Position numbers and translations under genes: made by a program
From: CAZFLM01 sp964519955
Lineage (GTDB): Bacteria > Armatimonadota > Chthonomonadetes > Chthonomonadales > CAJBBX01
NCBI GenBank assembly: GCA_964519955.1
Contig: CAZFLM010000055.1
Span: forward strand, 1-46,813
Length of the DNA stretch: 46,813 nucleotides
Reading direction: 5' to 3'
The notes under the pieces: generated by a model
What the model was told of the DNA's origin: nothing
Databases searched by the model: none
What the model saw: the letters and a program-made list of their open reading frames with translations, nothing else
Part shown: piece after piece, positions 24,765 to 33,340 of the stretch
Layout of the letters: each line of letters starts with the position of its first letter
Numbering within the stretch: the stretch's first letter is position 1

Positions 24765-25382
24765 CTACCTGATGAGCTTGAACTTCTCGGTCGGCGTGGC
24801 GCAGATCGGGCACGGATCCGGCGCGGCGCCTCGGAACGTGCCGCCGCACACCGGGCACACGTAGTAGGGCTTCAGCGGCGTGGTCTTGCTGAGCCTCTTG
24901 ATCGCCTCGGCATACAGCTCCGCGTGCTGGCGCTCGGCCGCGATGGCGTACTCGAAGGAGAGCAGCGCGTCCGACTGATCCTCTGCCGTCGCGTGAGCGA
25001 TCATGGCGGGGTACATCTTGTCCTTCTCGTAGGTCTCCCCCTTCAGCGCGTCCTTCAGGTTGGCCAGGGTCGCGCCGGGCGCCTGCGTGAACGCGCCGGC
25101 CTTGGGGTTGGCGACACCCAGCTTGGCCAGCACCCGCTTGTGGTTCGCCGCGTGGACGGCCTCGGCCGCCGCGGCCGCGCGGAAGAGCTGCGCCGCCGCC
25201 TTGTACCCCTCGGCATCGGCCTTCTTGCCGTAGGCCACATACTTGGCGTGAGCCGTGCTCTCGCCCAGGTACGCCGCCTTCAGATCGGCGATGGTCTTCG
25301 TAGGCGCCGCCGACGCCCCCGCCCCGGCCAGGCAGCACAGCGCCACCGCAGCCAACAACACGCCAGACACCCGTGCAACCAT
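24765..25382 (-). CDS. Rubrerythrin with a signal peptide (predicted exported)
   Basis: A 205-residue protein: signal peptide (1-26, VLLAAVALCCLAGAGASA), a four-helix diiron domain and a C-terminal rubredoxin domain with Cys176, Cys179, Cys191 and Cys194. Diiron ligands are in register: Glu41, Glu74 with His77, Glu116, and Glu150 with His153. Rubrerythrins reduce hydrogen peroxide using electrons from rubredoxin or reductase; they are normally cytosolic, so an export signal is unusual. GGAGGT at 25388-25393 is 5 bases before the ATG. It lies 49 bases downstream of a large secreted protein gene on the same strand and may be transcribed with it. Confidence 0.9.
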   Translation of the reverse strand: MVARVSGVLLAAVALCCLAGAGASAAPTKTIADLKAAYLGESTAHAKYVAYGKKADAEGYKAAAQLFRAAAAAEAVHAANHKRVLAKLGVANPKAGAFTQAPGATLANLKDALKGETYEKDKMYPAMIAHATAEDQSDALLSFEYAIAAERQHAELYAEAIKRLSKTTPLKPYYVCPVCGGTFRGAAPDPCPICATPTEKFKLIR

Positions 25383-25431
25383 GTCAGACCTCCATCGTTA
25401 GGATCACTTGCATTGCATCCCGGACGAACTA

Positions 25432-27918
25432 CTATCGCATCACCCGCACGGCCCGCGCCTCCTCGGGCTTGAGCCGCACCGTCAGCATCACGCTGCGCGC
25501 CGCCTTCACCTGCCCCAGCTCCTTGCCGGTCACCACGTCGACGAAACGCACCGTGCCGGAGCCGGCTGGGGCGCCGGTGAAGGCCGGGAGGTCGATCGTG
25601 ACCACCGCCTCGGCGTCCGCCTTGCCGTCGTTCAGCACGGTTAGGTAGTCGCGGCCGAAGCGCTCGACATAGATGCTCGCGGAGGAGGAACGCGCGTGGG
25701 TGATCGGCTCCCAGCCGGCTGCGGAGAGCGTCTTCACGGCGGGCACGTAGCGCTTGAACAGCTCGCGGTCGCGGTTGTACCAGCGCGGGGTCTCCCAGTA
25801 CGGGTTGTTCGCCGCGTCCACGCTGAACATGCTCGGGAACACGCCGTAGAACAGGCTCCGCTGGAAGTACTTCTCCACCTTGTCGACGCCGAACTTGTCG
25901 AAGTCGGTGTTCTGGAGGAGCAGGTACGGTTTCTGCTTGCAGAGGACGCGGCGCAGGTTGAACACGGCGTCGCTGTCGGGCCGCCACGTGCCGTCCGGGT
26001 TCCAGTTCGTCTCGGTGCCCAGCACGTCCAGCAGCGGCGCGAAGGCGTGGACGCGCCAGGGCGTCGCGTTGGCCATCAGCAGCTTGCCGCGCTTGCGCAG
26101 GTCCTCGCGCAGATAGGCGGCAAACTCGTGCACCGCGAACCAGATCGGCACGACCGGGCGCAGCGAGTCCGAGGCGAATGTGGGAGGCGCGGCGCTATAG
26201 CGGATCGCGTCCGCGCCGAAGTCCAGCACGTCGGCCCAGCCCTCGATGCTGTCCAGGTACTCCCCGTCCTGCACGCCCTTGGCCCCGGGGCCGTACATGC
26301 GCTCGGCGATCTCCGGGGTGTAGCTGATCGACGCCTTCGTCTCGGCGCCGGGCTTGTGCGGCAGGCGCGGGTTCGGGTTGAGCGCCCACGTGGCCCCATT
26401 CGACCAGGGCGCGTCGATGAAGTCCACGTGGCAGCGCCCGTCCTCGTCCCGCGCGCAGGAGTTGAGCACCGCCTGCGCCCAGCCCGTGAGCGGCGACTTC
26501 GGATCGGCGGCGATCTTGCGCACCATGTCGAGCGCCACGTCGTACTTGCGCGGCGTCTCCTTCGACATGCTCATCCACCAGGTCATGGGCTCCGTGTAGC
26601 GGAAGCTGAGGATGCCGAGCTTGTCGTCGGAGGCGATGCTGTTGTCGCCCTCGTGGTACGCGATGCCGAAGTCCTCGACGCGCTCCACCTTCGACGGGTC
26701 GGCGAACGGGATCCAGAGCCCCTCCGCCTTCGCGCGCCGATCGTAGCCCTCCGGGTTAAGCGCGTAGTAGCGCTCCGCGGCCGAGCGGAAGCCCCAGGCC
26801 GGGTCGGTGTCGGCGAACTGCACCGCGAGCTTCGCGAAGCCATGCCCCTGGCCATCGCTGTTCGCCACGCAGTCGCCGGTGAGCGCCACGTCGAACGCGA
26901 CGTAGAGGAGGCCCGCTGCCGCGTGGTAGCCGATGCGCGCCGCTCGCGGCCCATCGAGCGCGGGGATGCCCAGCATCCGCCCCGCGCCCGGCCGCGTCAC
27001 GCAGCCGAAGGGGTACAGCGAGATGGAGCCCGTCGCGCCGATCGCCCCGGCTCGTGTGAGGTTGGCGCGCTCCCCCACCCCGGCCGGCAGGCTCGAGCGG
27101 ATATCGTTCCACCACGTCACGTTCGGCCCCGGGAAGCGCTCAACGTAGGTCACCGTCACCGCGCGCGGCTTGCCCAGCGTATCCCGCACGGTGACCGATG
27201 CGCCGGAGCGGCTGCTCGGTCCTGGCGTCACGGTCAGGCCGAGCGTGTTGGCGGCGGACGCGGGCACGATGGCCGACGAGGCCGCCACGTCGCGGACGAA
27301 CCAGCCGGACCGCGCGGTGAGGGACAGCTTCGGCGCGTCGATGGGCAGGCTGTCGAACACGCCCTCGCCGGACAGCTCGTACGCCGCGAAGTCGTCGAAC
27401 CAGACGGAGCCGGCGTGCTGGCGGAACAGGGCGTGGATGGAGACGCGCTTGACCGGCTTGGTGGGCACCACGACCACCTGGCGGCGCTGCCAGTCGTGGG
27501 TGCCCGCGGCGAACGGCGCGGTCTGCCCCCAGAGTGGCGTGCCGTCCATGTACTCCAGGTCGAGGTAGATCGCGTAGTCGGTGTTCGCCCCGCCGTCCAC
27601 GTTCTCGGCGCGACTATAGCCCGTCACGAGGATCGGCGCGGGCTCCTTCTGGTTCAGCTCGAGCGTGTAGGTGGCGCCGCGGCGCTCGGCCGGCGTCGCA
27701 TTTACGCAGTGGATCGCCCGGACACCGCCGCGCCGCACGTCGCCGGCCAGCCTGTACCCCTGCTCGAAGGGCGCCCACCCCGTCGCGCGCTCGCCCTCGA
27801 TCTGCTCGAAGCCGGGGTTCGCGATGAGGTTCCGCTGCGCCCGCGGCTCCTGCGCCCGGCCGCTCACCGCCGCCACCAGCAGCACGCACACCCCGACGAC
27901 ACCCACCCAACGCCCCAT
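25432..27918 (-). CDS. Large secreted protein, CBM-like plus putative glycosidase barrel
   Basis: I do not recognise a named family. The 828 residues start with a signal peptide (1-22) and a CBM4/9-like beta-sandwich (about 30-190; NLIANPGFEQIEG, then VWFDDFAAYELSG). Next come another beta-rich domain (about 195-390), a barrel-like region (about 420-735) with carboxylates in DGRCHVDFIDAPW, VQDGEYLDSIEGW and LGTETNWNPDG, and a C-terminal beta domain (about 745-828) of the type that closes many glycosidases. A glycan-active enzyme is the best inference. GGGAGG (27925-27930) lies 6 bases before ATG 27918; the longer frame begins in repeat DNA. Confidence 0.65.
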   Translation of the reverse strand: MGRWVGVVGVCVLLVAAVSGRAQEPRAQRNLIANPGFEQIEGERATGWAPFEQGYRLAGDVRRGGVRAIHCVNATPAERRGATYTLELNQKEPAPILVTGYSRAENVDGGANTDYAIYLDLEYMDGTPLWGQTAPFAAGTHDWQRRQVVVVPTKPVKRVSIHALFRQHAGSVWFDDFAAYELSGEGVFDSLPIDAPKLSLTARSGWFVRDVAASSAIVPASAANTLGLTVTPGPSSRSGASVTVRDTLGKPRAVTVTYVERFPGPNVTWWNDIRSSLPAGVGERANLTRAGAIGATGSISLYPFGCVTRPGAGRMLGIPALDGPRAARIGYHAAAGLLYVAFDVALTGDCVANSDGQGHGFAKLAVQFADTDPAWGFRSAAERYYALNPEGYDRRAKAEGLWIPFADPSKVERVEDFGIAYHEGDNSIASDDKLGILSFRYTEPMTWWMSMSKETPRKYDVALDMVRKIAADPKSPLTGWAQAVLNSCARDEDGRCHVDFIDAPWSNGATWALNPNPRLPHKPGAETKASISYTPEIAERMYGPGAKGVQDGEYLDSIEGWADVLDFGADAIRYSAAPPTFASDSLRPVVPIWFAVHEFAAYLREDLRKRGKLLMANATPWRVHAFAPLLDVLGTETNWNPDGTWRPDSDAVFNLRRVLCKQKPYLLLQNTDFDKFGVDKVEKYFQRSLFYGVFPSMFSVDAANNPYWETPRWYNRDRELFKRYVPAVKTLSAAGWEPITHARSSSASIYVERFGRDYLTVLNDGKADAEAVVTIDLPAFTGAPAGSGTVRFVDVVTGKELGQVKAARSVMLTVRLKPEEARAVRVMR

Positions 27919-27950
27919 CGCGCACCTCCCACTGACGACAAGTGCCCTAC

Positions 27951-28223
27951 GAACATCGATGAACAGGATGGACAGGATGGGTTGGATCACGACACCGGCG
28001 ACCCGGCAGATCCAGATACTGCTGTCACGCTCTCCATCCTGCGTAGTCACCGCCCCGGCCTCGAAGCCCCCGCCCCCGCCCGCGTCTGGAAACCGGAAGC
28101 CTCTGCGCCTCCGGCACCGGGCCGGCCTCGAAGCCCCTGCCCCTTGCGGGAGGGGGTTGGGGGAGGGGTCGCCCCGTGCGGCATCCCGCCGCTATCCTGC
28201 CCATCCTGCCCATCCATGTTCTA
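27951..28223. repeat. MITE-like unit: 32-base imperfect terminal inverted repeats around repeated DNA
   Basis: 27951-27982 (GAACATCGATGAACAGGATG, then GACAGGATGGGT) is matched in inverted orientation by 28192-28223 (on the minus strand GAACATGGATGGGCAGGATG, then GGCAGGATAGC). Inside are two direct copies of GGCCTCGAAGCCCC (28057-28070 and 28124-28137) and a G/C-run hairpin (CCCCTGCCCC with GGGGTTGGGGGAGGGG). This fills most of the 319-base gap between pyrE and the large secreted protein gene. No protein is encoded. Confidence 0.6.
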
Positions 28224-28237
28224 GAGGCCGTTCCGCC

Positions 28238-28819
28238 CTACTTGGTATTCACTCCCGTCGTGCCCGGGTGGGTGATCGGCACGCCCTGGCGGCAGAGCGG
28301 GCACTCGTCCGGCGCCCAGCTCACCACCTCGACCGTCAGCACGGCCTTCAGCGGCGCGTCGAACTGCACCTTGCCGCCGCTGCGGTCGCCCAGCACCCCC
28401 ACCCCGACGAGCGTGGCGCCGCACTTGGCGACCAGGTCGGTGCACTCGCGCACCGCCCCGCCTGTGGTCAGGATGTCATCCACCACGAGCACGCGCGCAC
28501 CCGCCGGCAGCACCTGCCCCCGCCGCAGCTTGCGCTCGCCGTCTTCCTTCTCCGCGTAGCGCCCCTGCACGCCCAGGTAGTCGGCCACACGGTAGGCCAG
28601 GATGATGCCAGCCGTCGTCGGCCCCATCACGTACTCGGGCTTGGCGTCGGCGAAGCGCTCGGCCAGGTCCTTGCACATTGGCTCCAGCAGCTTCGGGTTC
28701 TCGACCAGCCGGAACTTCTCCAGGTACTCGGCGCTGTGCCGCCCGGACGACAGCTCGAAGTGGCCGGTGAGCAGCGCGCCGGCATCGCGGAACAGCCCGA
28801 GGGCTTCCTCATTGGTCAA
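28238..28819 (-). CDS. pyrE: Orotate phosphoribosyltransferase
   Basis: A 193-residue enzyme of pyrimidine synthesis joining orotate and PRPP to give OMP. The PRPP-binding loop VVDDILTTGG is at 112-121. GHFELSSGRHSAEY (19-32) and VMGPTTAGIILA (64-75) are the family's substrate strands, and the C-terminal DECPLCRQGVPITHPG matches the long-tailed bacterial branch. The start is a TTG at 28819 with AGGAGG (28830-28835) 10 bases upstream; the nearby ATG is out of frame. It lies 86 bases downstream of a nucleotidyltransferase gene on the same strand. Confidence 0.93.
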   Translation of the reverse strand: MTNEEALGLFRDAGALLTGHFELSSGRHSAEYLEKFRLVENPKLLEPMCKDLAERFADAKPEYVMGPTTAGIILAYRVADYLGVQGRYAEKEDGERKLRRGQVLPAGARVLVVDDILTTGGAVRECTDLVAKCGATLVGVGVLGDRSGGKVQFDAPLKAVLTVEVVSWAPDECPLCRQGVPITHPGTTGVNTK

Positions 28820-28905
28820 AGTGCGGGTTCCTCCTCAGCAGGCATTGTAGACCGAGAGGCGCGGGTTGGGGAAGGCCCCCGGCCGGGACGGTGCGAGCAA
28901 CATCG

Positions 28906-29679
28906 CTACGAGGACAGGTGCGCCCCCGCCCACCGCTCGATGTACTCCAGGTCGACCGGCTCGTCGATATCGATGGCGAACTCGGGGGCGCAGTCGGGCA
29001 CGAAGCACACGGGCGCGCCGAGGATAGCCGACGCACGCGCCGTCACGTCCGCCACCGTCGCGCGGTGCAGGGCGAACTTCAGCACGAAGCCCGGCCCCAG
29101 CAGCCCCACCATCTTCCACTTGCTCTTGCGCGCGTTCAGCACCTGCTCCGCGAGCTGCCGCACCGCCCCGCGCGCGTCGCCGCGGGCCAGCACGCAGCCT
29201 CCGCCGATCCAGGTTCCGTCTCCAAGGCGCAGGGGGATGTTGTCGGCGCTGGGGAAGCGGGCCAGAAACGCCGCGTGCGGCAGATAGGGGTAGGCGAGGC
29301 CGGCATCGGTGGGCGATCGATCGATGAAGTCGGTGAAGGCGGACGCCGGCAGCAGCGGGTTATCCGAGGGCGCGACCAGCAGATCGGCCCGGCCGTCGAG
29401 CGCCTCCATGCCGGCTAGCAGGTTCTCCACGATGCCGGCGCGCTCCGACACCCAGCAGCTCACGCGCGCTGCCCAGGGGCCGTCGCGCAGCCCGTCCGCG
29501 CCGACCACCCCGATGCGGCCCACGTGCGGGCACTCGTGCAGCGCGTCGATGGTCCACTCGATGAAGGGCTTGCCGCGGAACTGCGCGAGCGCGCGGGTGC
29601 GCGTGCCGAACACGGCGGCGGAGGCTTCGTCGAACTGGCCGCCCCCGAGGATCAGGGCGTCGACCGGCTGGAGTGGCAT
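28906..29679 (-). CDS. NTP transferase family protein (MobA/GlmU-like fold)
   Basis: A 257-residue nucleotidyltransferase-like protein. It has the N-terminal ALILGGG loop (9-14), the GKPFIEWTIDAL lysine strand (36-47) and an APSDNPLL acidic motif (103-110) where the metal-binding aspartate (Asp106) sits. The C-terminal half is unlike GlmU or MobA and includes ALHRATVADVTARASAILGAP. It probably transfers a nucleotide from an NTP to a sugar phosphate or cofactor, but the acceptor is unknown. GGGAG (29686-29690) is 6 bases before ATG 29679. It lies between a radical SAM/SPASM gene and pyrE. Confidence 0.75.
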   Translation of the reverse strand: MPLQPVDALILGGGQFDEASAAVFGTRTRALAQFRGKPFIEWTIDALHECPHVGRIGVVGADGLRDGPWAARVSCWVSERAGIVENLLAGMEALDGRADLLVAPSDNPLLPASAFTDFIDRSPTDAGLAYPYLPHAAFLARFPSADNIPLRLGDGTWIGGGCVLARGDARGAVRQLAEQVLNARKSKWKMVGLLGPGFVLKFALHRATVADVTARASAILGAPVCFVPDCAPEFAIDIDEPVDLEYIERWAGAHLSS

Positions 29680-29779
29680 GGCAGGCTCCCCCTCCCGTGC
29701 GCGGCCTTGTGCGGCGCCGCCACTGTCAGCAGGTTCGCCATGGGCAGCCGTGTCACCTACCGCCGGGACGACAGCAGAT

Positions 29780-29903
29780 GCGAACGGCCCGGCGGGGCAC
29801 AGCACGAGGCGAACGGCCCGGCGGGGCGCGGAGGCCCCACCCTACCGGGCGCAACCTAATCCCGCCGTCATCCGCCGTGATCGGTGTTCATCTGTGGTTC
29901 CAG
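29780..29903. repeat. Repeat cluster: 19-base direct repeat, dispersed-repeat copy, CATC-type patch
   Basis: GCGAACGGCCCGGCGGGGC occurs twice (29780-29798 and 29809-29827). It runs into GCGCGGAGGCCCCACCC..., a plus-oriented copy of the dispersed repeat (to about 29853). At 29868-29903 follows a CATCCGCCG/GTTCATCTGTGG patch like the one at 21940. The cluster occupies the gap between the radical SAM and nucleotidyltransferase genes. Here the dispersed repeat is antisense to the upstream gene, unlike the other loci. Confidence 0.7.
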
Positions 29904-29913
29904 CCGTTGCCCG

Positions 29914-31086
29914 CTAGTCCCGGCGCCAGTACGCGCAGCAGCGGGCGCAGATGGGGAAGTCGCCGTCCACGCTGAGCCGGTTCCGGTGTGCGCGGAAGGC
30001 GAAGTCGTTCCAGATCTCGGTGAACGGCTTCTCCAGGATGTTGCCGCAGATCACGTCGAAGCAGGGCGACACGTCGCCGTTCGGCAGCACGTCGGTGTTC
30101 AGCCAGGCGCAGGCGGCCGGCTTGCGGCGTACGAAGGTCTCCGGCTCGTTGTAGTAGAGCCGGATCTCGTCGTCGGTCAGCTCCGGGTGGAAGACAACGG
30201 GGATGCGCTTGGGCATGCGCTGGATGCCGCGGACCACTTCGATCACGCGCTCCACGTGCATCGGCTTCGGCTCCATGCCGCCACTGTCCTCGTACGAGAC
30301 GCAGTGCTCGGCGCCCCACCTCGCGTTGTGCGCGTTCACCATCGCCTCGGTGAACATCCAGAGGTGCTGGTAGTTCAGCGCCACCGCGCCCAGGCTCTCC
30401 GCCACCTCGATCATGTCGGCCGCGTGCTCGTAGTTGTCGGGCGTGAGCGCGCAGTTGATGACCACGGCGGGGTGCTTCAGCCCCTTCCTCTTCTTCAGCT
30501 CCTGCAGCAGGAGGATGCCGTTCGTCGCGCGCTCGTAGACCGTCTTGCCCGTGCCCTCGGCCACGCTCAGGGCGCGGTCCGGCTGGCGCACGTTGTTGTG
30601 GATGTCCCCCTTGCCGTCGATCGACACGACCATCATGTCCATCGGCGCCTCGAGGATCTCCTCGGCCTTGTTGAGCAGCGTCGTCCCGTTCGTAGTGACG
30701 CCGGTCATCATGCGCCGGCTCTTGATGTGGTGGACCAGGGGCACGAAGCTGGGGTAGAGGGTCGGCTCGCCGCCGGTGAACCAGATGTACGGCCGCCACG
30801 GTGCGACATCGTCCACCACGGCCTTCCACGCCTCGAATGGGAGGCTGTCCTTGGGGTTGGTCAGCACGGCGCCGCTCGCCACGAAGCTGCACATTCGGCA
30901 GCGCAGGTTGCAGCTCAGCGTGGGCTTGAAGGTGATGCCGAGGGGCAGGCGGCTCCTCCCCTCCCCAGAGTGCTGCTCGATCGGCAGCGACGCGACGCGC
31001 ACCTTGTTCCGGAAGTACCAGCCCACCAGATCCGGGTGGTTGAACACCATGCGGGCGGCAGCCCCAGCAACTGCAAGTGCGGACAT
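29914..31086 (-). CDS. Radical SAM protein with SPASM-like C-terminus
   Basis: A 390-residue iron-sulfur enzyme. The SAM-cluster motif CNLRCRMC places Cys59, Cys63 and Cys66; IWFTGGEPTLYP is the SAM-binding GGE motif; VTTNGTTL and MVVSIDGKG are further family strands. The C-terminus has SPASM-type cysteines (CAWLNTDVLPNGDVSPCFDVICGN and CARCCAYW) that would bind auxiliary clusters. Such enzymes modify peptides, proteins or small molecules; the substrate is unknown. A precursor-peptide gene is not evident nearby. ATG 31086 follows GGAGG (31091-31095) at a short 4-base spacing. The NTP transferase and pyrE lie downstream on the same strand. Confidence 0.9.
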   Translation of the reverse strand: MSALAVAGAAARMVFNHPDLVGWYFRNKVRVASLPIEQHSGEGRSRLPLGITFKPTLSCNLRCRMCSFVASGAVLTNPKDSLPFEAWKAVVDDVAPWRPYIWFTGGEPTLYPSFVPLVHHIKSRRMMTGVTTNGTTLLNKAEEILEAPMDMMVVSIDGKGDIHNNVRQPDRALSVAEGTGKTVYERATNGILLLQELKKRKGLKHPAVVINCALTPDNYEHAADMIEVAESLGAVALNYQHLWMFTEAMVNAHNARWGAEHCVSYEDSGGMEPKPMHVERVIEVVRGIQRMPKRIPVVFHPELTDDEIRLYYNEPETFVRRKPAACAWLNTDVLPNGDVSPCFDVICGNILEKPFTEIWNDFAFRAHRNRLSVDGDFPICARCCAYWRRD

Positions 31087-31159
31087 CGCTCCTCCGTTTC
31101 ACATCACGCCCGATCGGTCAGATACGTCCGATCCGACGGATACCCCCAACCTCACCTAC

Positions 31160-31270
31160 CAACGCCGTGGTAGGGCGGGCGTCCCTGCCCGCCAAGCACC
31201 AGCCAGCCAACAGGCCCACCAACATCACCCGCCAACGCCGTGGTGGAACGGGCGTCCCTGCCCGTCCAGT
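31160..31270 (-). repeat. Two copies of the 3' dispersed repeat after nadE
   Basis: CCAACGCCGTGGTAGGGCGG (31160 on) and CCAACGCCGTGGTGGAACGG (31232 on) are each followed by GCGTCCCTGCCCG. Read on the minus strand they give GGACGGGCAGGGACGCCCG..., the consensus orientation relative to nadE, whose stop is at 31283. Confidence 0.85.
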
Positions 31271-31282
31271 ACAACCCGCCGA

Positions 31283-32146
31283 TCAGTAATCGACCGGCCG
31301 CAGGTAGTAATCATTGATCGACGTCGACGACAGCATCGCCGAGGTCGGCAGGTGCCGCTTCCAATGTGTGGCGTCGACCTTGCCGCGCACCAGGCGCACC
31401 TCGGCCTCCGCGAAGCCCATCCGCACGAGACGCTCCGGCGAGTAGCCCTTCAGCAGGTACCACAGGATGCGGTCCGCCCGCGGGTAGGTGATGCCGAAGT
31501 CCGACTCGTCGGTCTGCCCCACCACCAGGTCCGCCGAGGCCGGCTTGTTCACGATGACGTCCGGCACGCCCAGGTGCCGCGCCAGCGCCCAGACCTGCGT
31601 CTTGTAGAGGTCTCCTAGTGGGTTTACGGGGGGCGAGTCGTCCGCGTGCCACGTGAAGTAGCCAAACAGGCGCTCAGTCTTGTTTCCGGTGCCCACCGGC
31701 AGCGCGCCGAGCTTCGCCGACTGGTCGAAGAGGATGATCATGCGCATGCGGGCCATCACGTTGCCGCGGCGGCGTCCGTCCGCGTCCGGCTCGAACCGTA
31801 GGTAGCCGTCCGCCGCATCCGTGATCTCGATGGTGTCGTAGCGGATGCCCAGCGCCTGGCCCACCAGCGCCGCATGATCGAGGCTGTCGGAGCTGCTGGT
31901 GCGATACGGCATGCGCACGCCGAACACGTTCTCCGGCCCGAGCGCGAGCGCGCACAGATACGCCGTCAGCGAGGAGTCCACGCCGCCGGAGAGCCCCACG
32001 ACAGCCCGGCCGAAGCCCCTGCGGCGGATCAGCTCGTCGCGCAGGAACTCGGTCAGCCATTCGGTGACCAGGGGCGCGTTGATGGCCAGGTTGGCGTCGC
32101 TCTGCGGGTCGAATGCCGACGCGCTGATGACGGGTAAGTCGTTCAT
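31283..32146 (-). CDS. nadE: NAD synthetase (ammonia-dependent)
   Basis: The 287-residue enzyme converts nicotinate adenine dinucleotide to NAD with ATP and ammonia. The ATP-pyrophosphatase loop is GLSGGVDSS (51-59), and GTGNKTERLFGYFT and KPASADL are strongly conserved substrate strands. There is no N-terminal nitrilase domain, so it is the short, ammonia-using form. AGAGGA (32154-32159) precedes ATG 32146 by 7 bases. It follows hemW after only 20 bases and is the last gene of the long minus-strand run. Confidence 0.94.
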   Translation of the reverse strand: MNDLPVISASAFDPQSDANLAINAPLVTEWLTEFLRDELIRRRGFGRAVVGLSGGVDSSLTAYLCALALGPENVFGVRMPYRTSSSDSLDHAALVGQALGIRYDTIEITDAADGYLRFEPDADGRRRGNVMARMRMIILFDQSAKLGALPVGTGNKTERLFGYFTWHADDSPPVNPLGDLYKTQVWALARHLGVPDVIVNKPASADLVVGQTDESDFGITYPRADRILWYLLKGYSPERLVRMGFAEAEVRLVRGKVDATHWKRHLPTSAMLSSTSINDYYLRPVDY

Positions 32147-32166
32147 GGGATGGTCCTCTGCCTCGG

Positions 32167-33318
32167 TTACTCCAGGAACTCGACGGCGACGGTATCGGCG
32201 AGCAGCAGCCCCTGGTGCGTCAGGCGAATGCGGTCGTCCTCGGCCACCAGCAAGCCGCGGCCGACCAGGCGCTCGATCGGCTCGGCGATGGCAGCGTCGG
32301 TCTCGGGGCCATACCGCGCGCGCACGCCGGCGAGGGGCAGGCCGTCGAGCACTCGGATGCCCAGCATCAGCGTCTCGCCGAGCGACTCCCGCCACGGCAG
32401 GCACTCGCTCTCGACCACCGGGCTCGCGCCGCTGCGCACTTTCGCGACGTAGCGCCGCGGGTCCTTCTCGACGGTCATGCGGCAGCCATCGATGTACCCC
32501 ACCGCGCCCGGACCGAAGCCCGCGTACTCCTCGTTGCGCCAGTAGACCAGGTTATGCCGGCACTGGTAGCCGGGCCGCGCGAAGTTCGAGACCTCGTAGT
32601 GCTCGTACCCGGCCTCGGCCAGGCGCTCGATGGCGCGTTCGTACATCCAGAGGTCGAGTTCCTCGCCGCTGCGCTCGATCTCCCCGCTCGCCCACCGGCG
32701 CTCCAGCCGCGTGCCGGGCTCCAACGTCAGCGAGTAGAGCGACACGTGCTCCACGCCCAGGTCCAGCGCCCGGCTGAGCGTCTCGTCCCACTGCTCGCGC
32801 GTCTGGCCCGGCAGCGCGAACATCAGGTCGATGCTCACGTTCGCGAAGCCCGCCCGCCGCGCCAACTCCACGGCCCGCACCGCGTCGGCCGGCGAATGCG
32901 CTCGCTCCAGCACCGCCAGCAGCTCCGGCTGGAACGCCTGGATGCCGATGGAGAGGCGGTTGATGCCGCACTCACGCATTGCGGCGAAGCGCTCCGCGTC
33001 CGACGACGTCGGGTTCGCCTCGGCGGAGACTTCCGCGTCGCCCGATAGCCGGAACCCGCGGCGCAAGGCGTCCGCGATGCGCTCCATCTCGCCTGCAGGC
33101 AGATAGCTGGGCGTGCCCCCGCCAAAGTACACCGTCGGCGCCAGCCGCCCTCGCGCCGGACAGCGCTCAACCTCCAGCTCGACGCAGTCCGCGTAGGGGC
33201 CAAACAGCGCCTCGGCGCCCGCGAACGAGTTGAAGTCGCAGTAGCCGCACTTGCGGGCGCAGAACGGAACGTGGACGTAGATGGAGATCGGGCGGCTCGA
33301 AGCCTGGTCGGACGCCAT
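32167..33318 (-). CDS. hemW: HemW, heme chaperone-like radical SAM protein
   Basis: A 383-residue protein of the HemN/HemW group. The iron-sulfur motif is C20-x3-C24-x2-C27 in VPFCARKCGYCDF, followed by YFGGGTPSYL, the INRLSIGIQAF strand, SIDLMFALPGQT and a wHTH-like C-terminal end. The YCDF form and the length fit HemW, which carries heme, rather than coproporphyrinogen dehydrogenase HemN. A perfect TATAAT lies 8 bases before the ATG and no ribosome binding site is seen, so its mRNA may be leaderless and independent of fabF upstream. Confidence 0.9.
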   Translation of the reverse strand: MASDQASSRPISIYVHVPFCARKCGYCDFNSFAGAEALFGPYADCVELEVERCPARGRLAPTVYFGGGTPSYLPAGEMERIADALRRGFRLSGDAEVSAEANPTSSDAERFAAMRECGINRLSIGIQAFQPELLAVLERAHSPADAVRAVELARRAGFANVSIDLMFALPGQTREQWDETLSRALDLGVEHVSLYSLTLEPGTRLERRWASGEIERSGEELDLWMYERAIERLAEAGYEHYEVSNFARPGYQCRHNLVYWRNEEYAGFGPGAVGYIDGCRMTVEKDPRRYVAKVRSGASPVVESECLPWRESLGETLMLGIRVLDGLPLAGVRARYGPETDAAIAEPIERLVGRGLLVAEDDRIRLTHQGLLLADTVAVEFLE

Positions 33319-33326
33319 GTCGCAGT

Positions 33327-33332
33327 ATTATA
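33327..33332 (-). promoter_or_regulatory. -10 box of a probable leaderless hemW promoter
   Basis: On the minus strand TATAAT ends 8 bases before the ATG at 33318. A convincing -35 box is missing; the position falls in the heptamer array that starts at 33341. The spacing copies that at smpB (9 bases). Confidence 0.6.
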
Positions 33333-33340
33333 GCGCAGGA

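Noticed and set aside
25696..28224. 842-residue open frame on the plus strand
   Set aside because: It is antisense to the large secreted protein gene, Arg/His/Val-rich with no recognisable domain, and is a codon-phase shadow typical of high GC.
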